From NCBI GenBank assembly GCA_019873735.1, contig JAIOAQ010000027.1:1-45319 (forward strand): a DNA stretch of 45,319 nucleotides, in the 5' to 3' direction. Of the stretch, positions 8,701 to 16,681 are shown in pieces; within the stretch, counting starts at the first letter, position 1, and every line of letters begins with the position of its first letter. The stretch is from Chloroflexota bacterium. Its GTDB lineage: Bacteria; Chloroflexota; Anaerolineae; Anaerolineales; Villigracilaceae. Position numbers and translations under genes: made by a program. The notes beneath the pieces are model-generated. The model was given only the letters and a program-made list of their open reading frames with translations. It did not search any database and was not told the DNA's origin.

Positions 8701-10804
8701 GCTGGGAAATCCCGATTTATGGCATCCGGCCAAGGGCGGCGAGCGCCCAATGGACTTTTCGTATTTCAACGCCATCCTGAAAAGCACCTCCTTCCCGCCA
8801 TACGACCCCTGGTATGCCGGCGGGTATATCAATTACTATTACTATGGTTTTGTACTGGTTGCCACGCCGCTCAAACTATTGGGCATTGTGCCATCGGTGG
8901 CTTACAACTTCATCTTGCCCACCCTGTTTGCTGTAGTTGCCATGGGCGCCTTCTCGTTAGGGTGGAACCTGTTGGCAAACGGACAAGATCAACCCGAAAC
9001 CGCCCGGCCGTCCATTCTCCGTGACCGCATCACAGGCGGTCTTGCCGCCGCATTGGGCATGGTGGTACTCGGCAATCTGGGAACGGTGCGGATGATCTAT
9101 CAGGGCTTTCAGCGTATGGCCGTGCCAGATGCGCTCAGCCAGAACGTAAGCATTTTTACCCGCCTGGGCTGGGCAATGCAGGGCCTGATCAAAACCATGG
9201 AGGGCGCCATTCTCCCCTACGGGCGCGGTGACTGGTACTGGTTCCCCAGCCGCGTCATCCCCGCTCCCGGAGATGTAGAACCGATCACCGAATTCCCGTT
9301 CTTTACTTTCCTGTACAGCGACCTGCACGCGCACATGCTGGCGATGCCGCTGGCATTGCTAGTACTGGCCTGGGCGCTTTCGGTCGTGCTGGCCCGCGGC
9401 CGTTGGACCGGCGCAGCCGCAGCCGGCCTGGGCTTCTTCTTTGGCGGCCTGACCATTGGGGCGCTTTATCCTGCCAATTTGTCCGATATTTACACCTACC
9501 TGCCCATCGGCCTGGCAGCGCTTGGCTATACCTTCTGGCGTTATTCAGAGGGTCTGAACGTACCCGGCCTCTCCCGCGGACAGCGCCGCTTGCTTTTGAT
9601 TGCCTTTGGCTGGGGCGCGTTGGTTTTGCTCTCTTTCTATCTTTACCAGCCTTACCGTTATTGGTATGCGCAGGCCTACAGCCAAATTGACGTGTGGATC
9701 GGTTCGCGCACCCCCATCTGGTCGTACCTGACACATTGGGGCCTGTTCCTGTTTGTGATTGTTTCCTGGCTGGTATGGGAGACCCGTCAGTGGATGGCCG
9801 TCACACCCGTCTCGGCTCTTAAAAAGATTCAGTGGGACGCCGCCTTTGGCCTGGCGGGAATCCTTTTGCTGACCATCCTCCTGCTGGCAATCAAAATTCC
9901 CGGCATCGAATCATCTCCAGCCCTGCAGGGGATTCCGTTTGGGCGCGGGGTGACTTCAGCCTGGCTGATTCTGCCCCTGGCTGCCTGGGCAGGTCTCCTG
10001 CTCCTGCGCCGCGATCTGCCGGATGCAAAGCGATTGGTCTTGTTCTGGATAGGCACTGCCCTGACCATCACCCTGGTCGTAGAAGTGGTGGTGGTACGCG
10101 GCGACATCGGGCGCATGAACACGGTCTTCAAGTTCTACCTCCAGGCCTGGACATTGCTGGCTCTTTCTTCGGGCGCAGCGTTTGGCTGGCTATTGAAGGA
10201 TATGGGGCTCTGGAAACCACGCCCGCGCGACATCTGGCAGATCACGCTGACCATCCTCATTGCTGCTGCCGCGCTCTTCACGCTTGTCGGCACTGCCGAC
10301 AAAGTGCTTGACCGCATGGCTCCAGATGCGCCGCACAGTCTCGATAGCATGCAATATATGCGTTTTGCCCGCTATGCCGATCAGGGCGTTGAATTCCCTT
10401 TACGCGAGGATTATGAGGCCATTCGCTGGATGCAGGAGAATGTAAAAGGTTCGCCGGTGATTGTGGAGGCCAACTGTCCCGAATATCGCTGGTGCACACG
10501 TTACACCATCTACACCGGTCTGCCAGGCGTTCTTGGCTGGAACTGGCATCAACGCCAACAGCGCGCGCTTAATCCGCCCAACTGGGTGACCGATCGGGTG
10601 ACAGAAATTAACGACTTCTACGCAACCGGGGACGTGAAGGCGGCTTACGCCTTTTTGAAGAAGTACAATGTACGTTACATCATCGTCGGCCGCTTAGAAC
10701 AGGCCTATTATCCAGACGGCCTGCACAAATTTGAGGCCTATGATGGAAAACTCTGGACCGAAGTCTTTCGCAGCGGCGAGACAGCCGTCTATGAGGTAAA
10801 ATGA
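5798..10804 (+). CDS. Giant membrane protein: GT-C-like half fused to a Chlor_Arch_YYY (DUF2298) half
   Basis: A 1668-residue polytopic protein. Residues 1-500 look like a GT-C glycosyltransferase: a membrane helix, then the loop WDQGQHLHPDERFLTMV with its acidic pair, then about ten helices. Residues 500-850 form a large, mostly non-membrane, beta-rich segment (GGLYQQPLPFPYG, SLDRPVNLRNGATYYLRF) likely outside the membrane. Residues 850-1668 are a YYY/DUF2298 domain: ERPMDFSYFNAIL, FPPYDPWYAGGYINYYYYGF (YYYYG at 1013-1017), EFPFFTFLYSDLHAHM (D1175, H1177, H1179), GRMNTVFKFYLQAW and a soluble C-terminus. The second half is clearly homologous to the 825-aa protein at 11820-14288. The YYY family has no assigned function to my knowledge; a GT-C role is inference. 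The stop overlaps the next ATG by 4 nt. Confidence 0.85.
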   Translation: MTETLHRKKHAWIYDLLLILVILIGAYLRAVGMDWDQGQHLHPDERFLTMVESAIQPRLCLDRSTPIELCPPEKKGWIGPKEYFDTAVSTLNPHNRGYGFYVYGTLPIFIVRYVAEWLNQSSYDQVYLIGRQLSALADLGTILILYLIAARLYGRKTALLATAFSALAVLQIQQAHFFTVDTFANFFLYVAILFAVEILLNDAPAPHLSAGWSLARFDFKALSGVISDKDLRLSLFFGLFLGMAAASKINTVTMAILLPAAFLLRALRQAWQAYPDERESRTRHIEDQVTRILPYLILGGLTFFLAFRIFQPYAFSGPGFFGLKPNPQWIQNLTALRAQSTGDVDFPPALQWARRSHLFSFKNLTIWGLGLPLGMTAWLGVLLMGWRILRGEWQKHALLWGWTLAYFLWQSLAWNPTMRYQLPIYPLLAMMAAWGLFELNSGRKFSKAAKSENAEPATHQIWQPRTILVSTAAVIVLTLTALWAFAFTRIYTREHTRVQATRWIYQNVPGPINLRIQMADGGLYQQPLPFPYGASIQAGTPFDTAFTARQDGRLQQIFFPNLAGSFGTLSLSLYSQPGAPPEAILATATLTADFTPQADPRGEAFTLSLDRPVNLRNGATYYLRFETTVPAIAPSGASPVNESSWDDGLPLRMDGYDGFGGLYNGGLNFEMYFDDNADKLARFESNLNQGDYIFISSNRQWATTVRLPERYPLTTAYYRALIGCPAEKDIIWCYNVAKPGSFQGQLGYDLVQVFESFPTLGNLRINDQFAEEAFTVYDHPKVLIFQKRADYDPARVHAILGAVDLSRAIHLTPRQAASYPHGLTLPPERLAQQQAGGTWAELFNTRAIHNRYPVLGLLLWYVFIFILGLFTYPLVRLAFPGLADKGYPISRAMGLVLLAWLAWMSGSIGLGYTRGVIAACLGVVVTGGTIAIWFQRSALSAEWKSRRREFLLSEAVFLAFFAFDLLIRLGNPDLWHPAKGGERPMDFSYFNAILKSTSFPPYDPWYAGGYINYYYYGFVLVATPLKLLGIVPSVAYNFILPTLFAVVAMGAFSLGWNLLANGQDQPETARPSILRDRITGGLAAALGMVVLGNLGTVRMIYQGFQRMAVPDALSQNVSIFTRLGWAMQGLIKTMEGAILPYGRGDWYWFPSRVIPAPGDVEPITEFPFFTFLYSDLHAHMLAMPLALLVLAWALSVVLARGRWTGAAAAGLGFFFGGLTIGALYPANLSDIYTYLPIGLAALGYTFWRYSEGLNVPGLSRGQRRLLLIAFGWGALVLLSFYLYQPYRYWYAQAYSQIDVWIGSRTPIWSYLTHWGLFLFVIVSWLVWETRQWMAVTPVSALKKIQWDAAFGLAGILLLTILLLAIKIPGIESSPALQGIPFGRGVTSAWLILPLAAWAGLLLLRRDLPDAKRLVLFWIGTALTITLVVEVVVVRGDIGRMNTVFKFYLQAWTLLALSSGAAFGWLLKDMGLWKPRPRDIWQITLTILIAAAALFTLVGTADKVLDRMAPDAPHSLDSMQYMRFARYADQGVEFPLREDYEAIRWMQENVKGSPVIVEANCPEYRWCTRYTIYTGLPGVLGWNWHQRQQRALNPPNWVTDRVTEINDFYATGDVKAAYAFLKKYNVRYIIVGRLEQAYYPDGLHKFEAYDGKLWTEVFRSGETAVYEVK

Positions 10805-11142
10805 AGCCCCTTTTACACCTGACCACCGCCTCGGCCTGGGAGTTGGCCCAACAAATCGGGGAGTATCATGCTCCAAGTTTGGAACATGAAGGCTTCATCC
10901 ACTGTTCCCTGCCAGAGCAGATTGCAGATGTGGCCAATGCCTGGTTTGCCGGCCAAAACGGACTGGTCTTGCTGGTTCTCGATTTAACGCGGCTCAGGCC
11001 TGAGGTCCGCTTTGAAGCGGGAACAGACAGGCCGGATATGCTCTTTCCGCACGTTTACGGTCCCATCAATTTGGATGCCGTCATCCGCGTTTTGGAATAC
11101 AGGCCGGGACCGGATGGCCGCTTCCCTCAAGCGGAAATATAA
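10801..11142 (+). CDS. DUF952 family protein
   Basis: A 113-residue soluble protein that matches the DUF952 pattern: N-terminal LLHLTTASAWELAQQIGEY, the conserved GFIHCSLPEQIADVANAWF, then LLVLDLTRLRPEVRFE and FPHVYGPINLDAVIRVLEY. The family is related to ADP-ribosyltransferase-like folds, but its role is unknown. The ATG overlaps the stop of the giant YYY gene (ATGA) and the GNAT gene follows after one base, so it is translated as part of this operon. A role in glycan assembly is not indicated by the sequence itself. Confidence 0.85.
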   Translation: MKPLLHLTTASAWELAQQIGEYHAPSLEHEGFIHCSLPEQIADVANAWFAGQNGLVLLVLDLTRLRPEVRFEAGTDRPDMLFPHVYGPINLDAVIRVLEYRPGPDGRFPQAEI

Positions 11143-11143
11143 G

Positions 11144-11782
11144 ATGCCTCCCTCACACTTTGTCATTCGCCCTGCCTCTGCCGCTGATGCCAGCCTGGCC
11201 GCTGATTTGATCTATCTGACCATGGGCATTGAGGCCGATTGGCTCTTTGGCCAGGTACCAGGTATCTCAACGCACACGGTGTTAAGCCGTTTATTCCGGC
11301 GTAATAAAAACCGCGTGGCACATTCCTTTGCTTTCATCGCCGCGCACAATGGGCAAGATGTGGGGTTGCTGCTGGCCTATCCTGGCCGCCTGCTCAAACG
11401 GCTGGACTGGATGACAGGGCTGCATTTACTGGGCATCTTTGGGCTACCGGCTACCTTGCGAGTTGCGCAAATTCAATCCGCCTATCAGGACTTGATAGAA
11501 GCAGAAGAGGACGAGTTTTACATCAGTAACGTAGCGGTTCTTCCTCAGTTTCAGGGACACGGCGCAGGCAAAGCGCTGATGGCCTATGCCGAACAATTAG
11601 CGCAAGAAAACAACCTGAAGAAGTGCTCGTTAATTGTGGCCCACGGACATGAGCCTGCCCGCCGCTTATACATGCACCTTGGCTATCAAGTCGTTCAGAC
11701 CTTCCACTTTGATCACCCGTACGTGGCCGAAGGTAGCGGCGGTTATGATCGGATGGTCAAGGTTTTGGCAGAAAGGCCATAG
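11144..11782 (+). CDS. GNAT-family N-acetyltransferase
   Basis: A 212-residue acyl-CoA-dependent acetyltransferase. The acetyl-CoA-binding motif A is VLPQFQGHGAGKALMAYAEQLA (Q-x-x-G-x-G/A), preceded by the strand FYISNVAV. Motif B is SLIVAHGHEPARRLYMHLGYQVVQTF. The ATG at 11144 is chosen because it follows the DUF952 stop by one base and begins MPPSHFVIRPASAADA, the normal GNAT N-terminus. The longer frame reaching back to 11012 only reads through the DUF952 gene out of frame. The substrate is unknown; acetylation of an amino sugar or of a protein are both possible. Confidence 0.88.
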   Translation: MPPSHFVIRPASAADASLAADLIYLTMGIEADWLFGQVPGISTHTVLSRLFRRNKNRVAHSFAFIAAHNGQDVGLLLAYPGRLLKRLDWMTGLHLLGIFGLPATLRVAQIQSAYQDLIEAEEDEFYISNVAVLPQFQGHGAGKALMAYAEQLAQENNLKKCSLIVAHGHEPARRLYMHLGYQVVQTFHFDHPYVAEGSGGYDRMVKVLAERP

Positions 11783-11819
11783 GCAGTTACCCACCTTCTA
11801 AATTGGCTGAGTGATTCTT

Positions 11820-14288
11820 ATGCTTCACTTCTTTGCCTGGTACGTTGCAATCACCCTGCTTGGCTGGCTGACCTTCCCGCTGGCTTTCCGGCTCTTTCCG
11901 GCGCTCAGCGACCGCGGTTACAGTTTGAGCCGCGCTTTGGGCCTCTTGCTGTGGGCATATGTCTTCTGGCTTTTGGCTTCGCTTGGCCTGGCGCGCAACA
12001 ACACAAGCGGATTGCTGGCTGCGTTGCTTGCCCTGGCCGCCTTAAGCGGATGGGCGCTCTACAAACAAGAGACAAAGCGGCAAAGTTTGCTGCCCATTGG
12101 TCAGTGGGTCCGAGCCAACTTGCGGCTTGTCCTTGTTGTGGAGGCCCTCTTCCTGGCGGCTTTTACTTTTGGGGCTGTCCTGCGGGCTGCTGCGCCCGAG
12201 GCGCTTGGCACCGAAAAACCGATGGAACTGGCCTTCATCAATGCCATCTTGCGTTCGCCGGTCTTCCCGCCGCGCGATCCATGGCTTTCAGGCTATGCGA
12301 TTTCGTATTACTACTTTGGCTACGTTATGGCTGCCATGCTGGCCAAAATCACCGCTACACCCGGCAGTGTGGCCTTCAACCTGATGCTGGCGCTTGTATT
12401 GGGAATGGGCGCCACTGGAGCCTACGGCATCCTTTACAATCTGCTGGCATCAAGATCAGGCGCTGAGCCTGACCTGCCGAGCGAGGATCGGAAAACGCCC
12501 CGACCCGGAAGCAAACCATCCACAACCCTTCCCTTACTCGGCCCGCTGTTTCTTTTGCTGGTCAGCAACCTGGAAGGCTTCCTTGAAGTGTTGCACCGGA
12601 GCGGCCTGTTCTGGAAAGAGAACGGCTTCAATTTCTGGGCCTGGCTGGATATGAAAGAACTTTCTCAGCCGCCTGCCCAGCCGCTCGGCTGGATGCCTGA
12701 ACGTCACTGGTGGTGGTGGCGCGCCTCGCGCGTCGTTCAGGATTACGATTTGGCCGGCAATTTTCGCGAAGTCATTGACGAATTCCCCTTCTTTTCCTAT
12801 CTTCTCGGTGACTTGCACCCTCACGTCCTGGCCACGCCTTTCAGCCTGCTCATCATCGCCCTGGCACTCAACCTTTACCTTGGTGGCTGGCGCGGCGAGA
12901 CACGCCTGCCCGGCCTGCGCCTGTTCCTTCAGCCCCGCGCCTTTGCCTTTGCAGCCCTCGCCCTGGGGGGAATGGCTTTTCTGAACACCTTTGAAGTCCT
13001 CACCAGCCTCGCCATCATCCTGGGCGCCTACCTGCTTCAACGCCTGTGCCAAGAAGGATGGCACAGTGAACGCCTGGTAGAGTTGATTGAACTGGCCGTT
13101 CCGCTGACTCTGCTTGCCGGTCTCCTCTACCTGCCTTTTTACCTGGGCTTTTCGTCACAGGCCGGCGGTATCTTGCCCAACCTGGAAAGTCCCACCCGCG
13201 GCATTCACCTGTGGGTCATGTTCGGCTCTCTGCTCTTCCCCATCTTTGCCTACCTGCTTTTCTTGTGGCGCTCTGAAAAGCAAACCCCAACGGCTGACGG
13301 CTGGCTCCTGGCTCTCGGCTTCATGCTCTTCCTGTGGGCGTTCTCCTGGGCGCTGGCCTTGCTCATTCAGCGTTTGCAGCCCGGCTTTGCGGCTCAATAT
13401 GTTGCCGGTCAGGGCGTGAGCGGGCTGGCCGAGTTCTTTAGCAAAGCCATGCAAAGACGGCTAGCCGCCGCCGGAGGCTGGCTGACCTTACTCGTCCTGC
13501 TCGGCGCGACATTGTCCCTGCTGCTCGGCGCCGCGCGCCGATCCAATCAGGAACAGTCAGCCCCGCCCTCGCCCACGATTTTCATCCTTCTTGTGGTCAC
13601 CATTGGCAGCCTGCTTGTAATCGGCCCGGAATTCCTCTACCTGCGCGACCAATTCGGCACGCGCATGAACACCGTTTTCAAATTCTATTATCAGGCCTGG
13701 TTTCTCTGGAGCCTGGCAGCCGCCTTCGGGACAGCCGTCCTCCTGCAATCCTTGCAGAACTTCTGGAACGCCGCCTACCGCCTTGGGCTGGCCATGCTGC
13801 TGATCATGGCGCTCACCTACCCTGTACTGAGCCTGCTTGACCGCACCCACAATTTCAACCCACTGCCCGGCTGGACGCTGGACAGCGCCGCCTACCTCCA
13901 GCGCGACATGCCGGACGAGGCCGCCGCGCTCGCCTACCTGAATCAAGCACCAGACGGGATCGTAGTAGAGGCGGTGGGCGGAAGTTATACGCAATACGCC
14001 CGCGTTGCCACCCATACCGGCCTGCCCACCGTGCTGGGATGGCCAGGACACGAATCCCAATGGCGCGGCGGCCTGGAAGACGTCGGCTCACGCCCGCAAG
14101 ACATTCAAACACTCTACACCACGCCGAATTGGAACATGGCCGAGGCCATCATTCGTAAATACAATATCAAGTACATCTACGTTGGCACATTGGAACGCAA
14201 CACATACCACCTCAACACAGAAAAATTCCAGCGCTTCCTGCCGATTGTCTTTCAACAGGGCAATGTCACCATTTATGCCGTCCCATAA
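11820..14288 (+). CDS. Chlor_Arch_YYY (DUF2298) family membrane protein
   Basis: An 822-residue polytopic protein of the stand-alone YYY class. It has LFPALSDRGYSLSRALGLL, EKPMELAFINAILRSPVFPPRDPW, the YYYFG signature (near residues 163-167), EFPFFSYLLGDLHPHV (D331, H333, H335), a membrane core, RMNTVFKFYYQAWFLW and a soluble C-terminal domain (GLPTVLGWPGHE). All of these have counterparts in the C-terminal half of the 1668-aa protein upstream. The ATG at 11820 with GAG about 8 nt before it is slightly preferred over a GTG at 11811. Function is not established. The acidic and DLHxH motifs in predicted loops suggest a catalytic membrane enzyme, plausibly a lipid-linked-sugar glycosyltransferase. 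Confidence 0.85.
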   Translation: MLHFFAWYVAITLLGWLTFPLAFRLFPALSDRGYSLSRALGLLLWAYVFWLLASLGLARNNTSGLLAALLALAALSGWALYKQETKRQSLLPIGQWVRANLRLVLVVEALFLAAFTFGAVLRAAAPEALGTEKPMELAFINAILRSPVFPPRDPWLSGYAISYYYFGYVMAAMLAKITATPGSVAFNLMLALVLGMGATGAYGILYNLLASRSGAEPDLPSEDRKTPRPGSKPSTTLPLLGPLFLLLVSNLEGFLEVLHRSGLFWKENGFNFWAWLDMKELSQPPAQPLGWMPERHWWWWRASRVVQDYDLAGNFREVIDEFPFFSYLLGDLHPHVLATPFSLLIIALALNLYLGGWRGETRLPGLRLFLQPRAFAFAALALGGMAFLNTFEVLTSLAIILGAYLLQRLCQEGWHSERLVELIELAVPLTLLAGLLYLPFYLGFSSQAGGILPNLESPTRGIHLWVMFGSLLFPIFAYLLFLWRSEKQTPTADGWLLALGFMLFLWAFSWALALLIQRLQPGFAAQYVAGQGVSGLAEFFSKAMQRRLAAAGGWLTLLVLLGATLSLLLGAARRSNQEQSAPPSPTIFILLVVTIGSLLVIGPEFLYLRDQFGTRMNTVFKFYYQAWFLWSLAAAFGTAVLLQSLQNFWNAAYRLGLAMLLIMALTYPVLSLLDRTHNFNPLPGWTLDSAAYLQRDMPDEAAALAYLNQAPDGIVVEAVGGSYTQYARVATHTGLPTVLGWPGHESQWRGGLEDVGSRPQDIQTLYTTPNWNMAEAIIRKYNIKYIYVGTLERNTYHLNTEKFQRFLPIVFQQGNVTIYAVP

Positions 14289-14296
14289 AGGCATGC

Positions 14297-14302
14297 TAAA
14301 AT
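14297..14302 (+). promoter_or_regulatory. Extended -10 element 9 nt before a start codon
   Basis: TGCTAAAAT (hexamer TAAAAT) ends 9 nt before the ATG at 14312. Transcription would begin within about 0-3 nt of the start codon, implying a leaderless or nearly leaderless mRNA. No Shine-Dalgarno sequence is present. Confidence 0.45.
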
Positions 14303-14311
14303 TACTTCACT

Positions 14312-15982
14312 ATGTATGCTCATAGAACCTGGCACTATTTGCTGATTTTTGTCCTCGCCCTGGCCCTGCGCCTGACTCTGCTGGGTGCAGTGCCTCTAAG
14401 CGACGCCGAGGCCGCCTGGGCATTGCAGGCGCACCAGATCGCCGCCGGTCAACGCCCGCTTTTGGGTACACAGGTAGCCTACCTCAACCTGACCGCCAGC
14501 CTGTTTTATCTCTTCTGGAGTACAGACTTCCTGGCCCGCTTCATCCCCGCCCTGACAGGCGCAGCCCTGACCTGGCTGCCCTACCTTTTCCGCAAACGGC
14601 TCAGACCGACCCCCGGCCTGCTCCTGTCCATTTTCCTGGCCATTGACCCTGGACTGGTCGCGCTCTCCCGTCAGGCGGGCAGCCCCATCCTGGCCTTGAC
14701 CTTCACGCTTTTGGCCTGGGGTTTCTGGCAAGATAAACGCCCGCGCCTGGCAGGGACATGTGCCGCGCTGGCCTTGCTTTCTGGACCAACATTGTGGCCC
14801 GGCCTGCTTGGGCTGGGATTGGCCTGGGGCCTGTGGCGCTTCTGGCTCTCGCCCCCGCCTGAGAAAGAGACAGCCCCCGCCCTGCCAACAGACTGGAAAC
14901 CCGCCCTGACCTATGCGGGCTTTGTCATCTTGTTGTTCGGCTCGCTCTTGCTGCTGGCTCCCTCCGGCCTGACAGCCTGGCTGGGCAGCCTGCCCGAATA
15001 CCTGGGCGGCTGGCAAACGTCCTCAAATATCCCGGCCTGGCGACTGCTGTTGGCTCTGGTGACCTACGAACCTCTGGCGCTTGGGTTGGCTGTGCTCGGC
15101 ATTCTGCGTGCCTGGCTGGAAAATCGCCCGCGTTCCCGCCGCCTGAGCCTGTGGCTGTTAAGCGCCTTGCTGCTTGCCTTGCTTTACCCCTCGCGGCAGG
15201 TCAGCGACTTGGGGTGGGTCTTGATTCCACTCTGGGGCTTGGCCGCGCTCGAACTGGCGCGCCACCTGCAGGTCCCGAAAGAGAACCGGCTGGAAACGCT
15301 GAGCATCGCCGCGCTGACCAGCGTCATCCTGGGCTTCGCCTGGCTCGACCTGCTTGGCCTGGCCCGGCTGCCCTGGCCTTCGCCCGAAGCCACAGCACGT
15401 CTGGGGCTGTTGGCAGGCGCTATCCTGCTGGTGATCATCAGCCTGTTTCTGGTGGGAATGGGCTGGTCAGAACAAAGCGCCAAGCGCGGCGGCCTGTACG
15501 GCTTGCTCATCATCTTTGGGATTTATACGCTGGGGGCCGCCTGGGGAACAAGCGGACTGCGCACCCCCGGTGCAATGGAATTGTGGGACCCGGCGGCCCA
15601 CCCGCCACAAGCACGCCTGCTGGCGCAAACAGTAGCCGAAATCTCCGAATGGAGCAGCGGCGATGAGCACACCTGGCCGGTGGCAATCGTGGGAGTGCGT
15701 TCTCCTGCTCTGGAATGGCTCTTGCGCCGCCACCCGCTGGAGACCTATGCTGTCCTCGACCCGGCCGCTACCCCAGCCCTGGTGATCACCCCCTCAACCA
15801 ATACCCTGAACCTGCCGGCAGTTTATCGCGGCCAGGATTTTGCCTGGCAGCAAGGCGTGCTGTGGGAAGAAATGAATGCCCTCAACTGGCTGCGCTGGAT
15901 CACCCTGCGAACGGCACCAGCGAGGACAGAGAATATCATCCTTTGGGTTCGCGACGATTTGTTCATAGACCGCAGTCACTAA
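14312..15982 (+). CDS. GT-C-like polytopic membrane protein, possible glycosyltransferase
   Basis: A 556-residue membrane protein with about 11-12 hydrophobic segments. After the first helix it has GAVPLSDAEAAWALQAHQIAAGQRP, matching the acidic first-loop motif (D-x-E) of GT39/ArnT-like GT-C enzymes. FYLFWSTDFLARFIPALTG follows, as in that family. The C-terminal 110 residues are a small hydrophilic domain (WLLRRHPLETYAVLD). It is shorter and less complete than the 715-aa protein, so assignment to a precise family is uncertain. It lies 23 nt after the YYY gene, possibly with its own promoter, and 21 nt before cmk. Confidence 0.68.
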   Translation: MYAHRTWHYLLIFVLALALRLTLLGAVPLSDAEAAWALQAHQIAAGQRPLLGTQVAYLNLTASLFYLFWSTDFLARFIPALTGAALTWLPYLFRKRLRPTPGLLLSIFLAIDPGLVALSRQAGSPILALTFTLLAWGFWQDKRPRLAGTCAALALLSGPTLWPGLLGLGLAWGLWRFWLSPPPEKETAPALPTDWKPALTYAGFVILLFGSLLLLAPSGLTAWLGSLPEYLGGWQTSSNIPAWRLLLALVTYEPLALGLAVLGILRAWLENRPRSRRLSLWLLSALLLALLYPSRQVSDLGWVLIPLWGLAALELARHLQVPKENRLETLSIAALTSVILGFAWLDLLGLARLPWPSPEATARLGLLAGAILLVIISLFLVGMGWSEQSAKRGGLYGLLIIFGIYTLGAAWGTSGLRTPGAMELWDPAAHPPQARLLAQTVAEISEWSSGDEHTWPVAIVGVRSPALEWLLRRHPLETYAVLDPAATPALVITPSTNTLNLPAVYRGQDFAWQQGVLWEEMNALNWLRWITLRTAPARTENIILWVRDDLFIDRSH

Positions 15983-16003
15983 ACCTTTATTTACAGGAGC
16001 AAC

Positions 16004-16681
16004 ATGGCCTCAGTTTCCACGATTGCCATTGACGGTCCGGCCGCCTCAGGAAAGTCCACGCTGGGTTTGCGCCTGGCACAAGAACTCGGTTACTTATTCT
16101 TTGATACCGGCGTGATGTACCGCGCCGTTACATGGTTGATGCTTCAGCGCGGCATAGACGTAGATGACGAGGCTGCTGTCACCGCCCTGGCCGAACAAGT
16201 GCCGATTGACATCCGGCCGGCATCGCAAGCAGATGGCCGCTTATGCGATGTAATCGTTGAAGGGCAGGATATTACCTGGGAAACGCGCCGCCCGGAGGTA
16301 GAGGCAAACGTCTCGCAGGTCTCGGCCTATGCCGGTGTGCGCCGGGCGCTCACCCTGCAACAGCGCCGTATTGGCCTGCGCGGGCAAGTGGTTATGGTCG
16401 GCCGCGATATTGGCACAGTCGTTTTGCCAGAAGCCGACCTGAAGATTTACCTGGATGCTTCGGCCGAAGAGCGCGCCCGCCGCCGCTACCTGGAGATCCT
16501 GGCGCGCGGCGGTCAGGCCAACTATGATGAAATTCTGGCAAAAGTCCTGGCCCGCGACCAGATCGATTCCACGCGTGCGATTGCGCCCCTGCGCCCGGCA
16601 GAAGATGCCATTATCATCAACTCAGACGGTCTGGATGCCGATCAGGTTTACGAAAAGGTGCGGGCTTTGTGCATCTCATGA
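16004..16681 (+). CDS. cmk: Cytidylate kinase
   Basis: Phosphorylates CMP and dCMP with ATP, supplying CDP for nucleotide and phospholipid synthesis in the cytoplasm. The 225-residue protein starts with the P-loop IAIDGPAASGKST and the family-specific LGYLFFDTGVMYRAVTWL. The NMP-binding insert, VSQVSAYAGVRRAL, VVMVGRDIGTVVLPEADLKIYLDASAEERARRR and RDQIDSTRAIAPLRPAEDAI all match Cmk. Length is normal. CAGGAG lies 5-6 nt before the ATG. Its stop overlaps the plsC start by 4 nt; cmk-plsC adjacency is common in other phyla, supporting both calls. Confidence 0.97.
   Translation: MASVSTIAIDGPAASGKSTLGLRLAQELGYLFFDTGVMYRAVTWLMLQRGIDVDDEAAVTALAEQVPIDIRPASQADGRLCDVIVEGQDITWETRRPEVEANVSQVSAYAGVRRALTLQQRRIGLRGQVVMVGRDIGTVVLPEADLKIYLDASAEERARRRYLEILARGGQANYDEILAKVLARDQIDSTRAIAPLRPAEDAIIINSDGLDADQVYEKVRALCIS

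Noticed and set aside
12534..13064. 176-codon minus-strand frame opposite the second YYY gene
   Set aside because: Antisense shadow with Gly/Gln/Glu-rich low-complexity translation; the plus-strand membrane protein is well supported.
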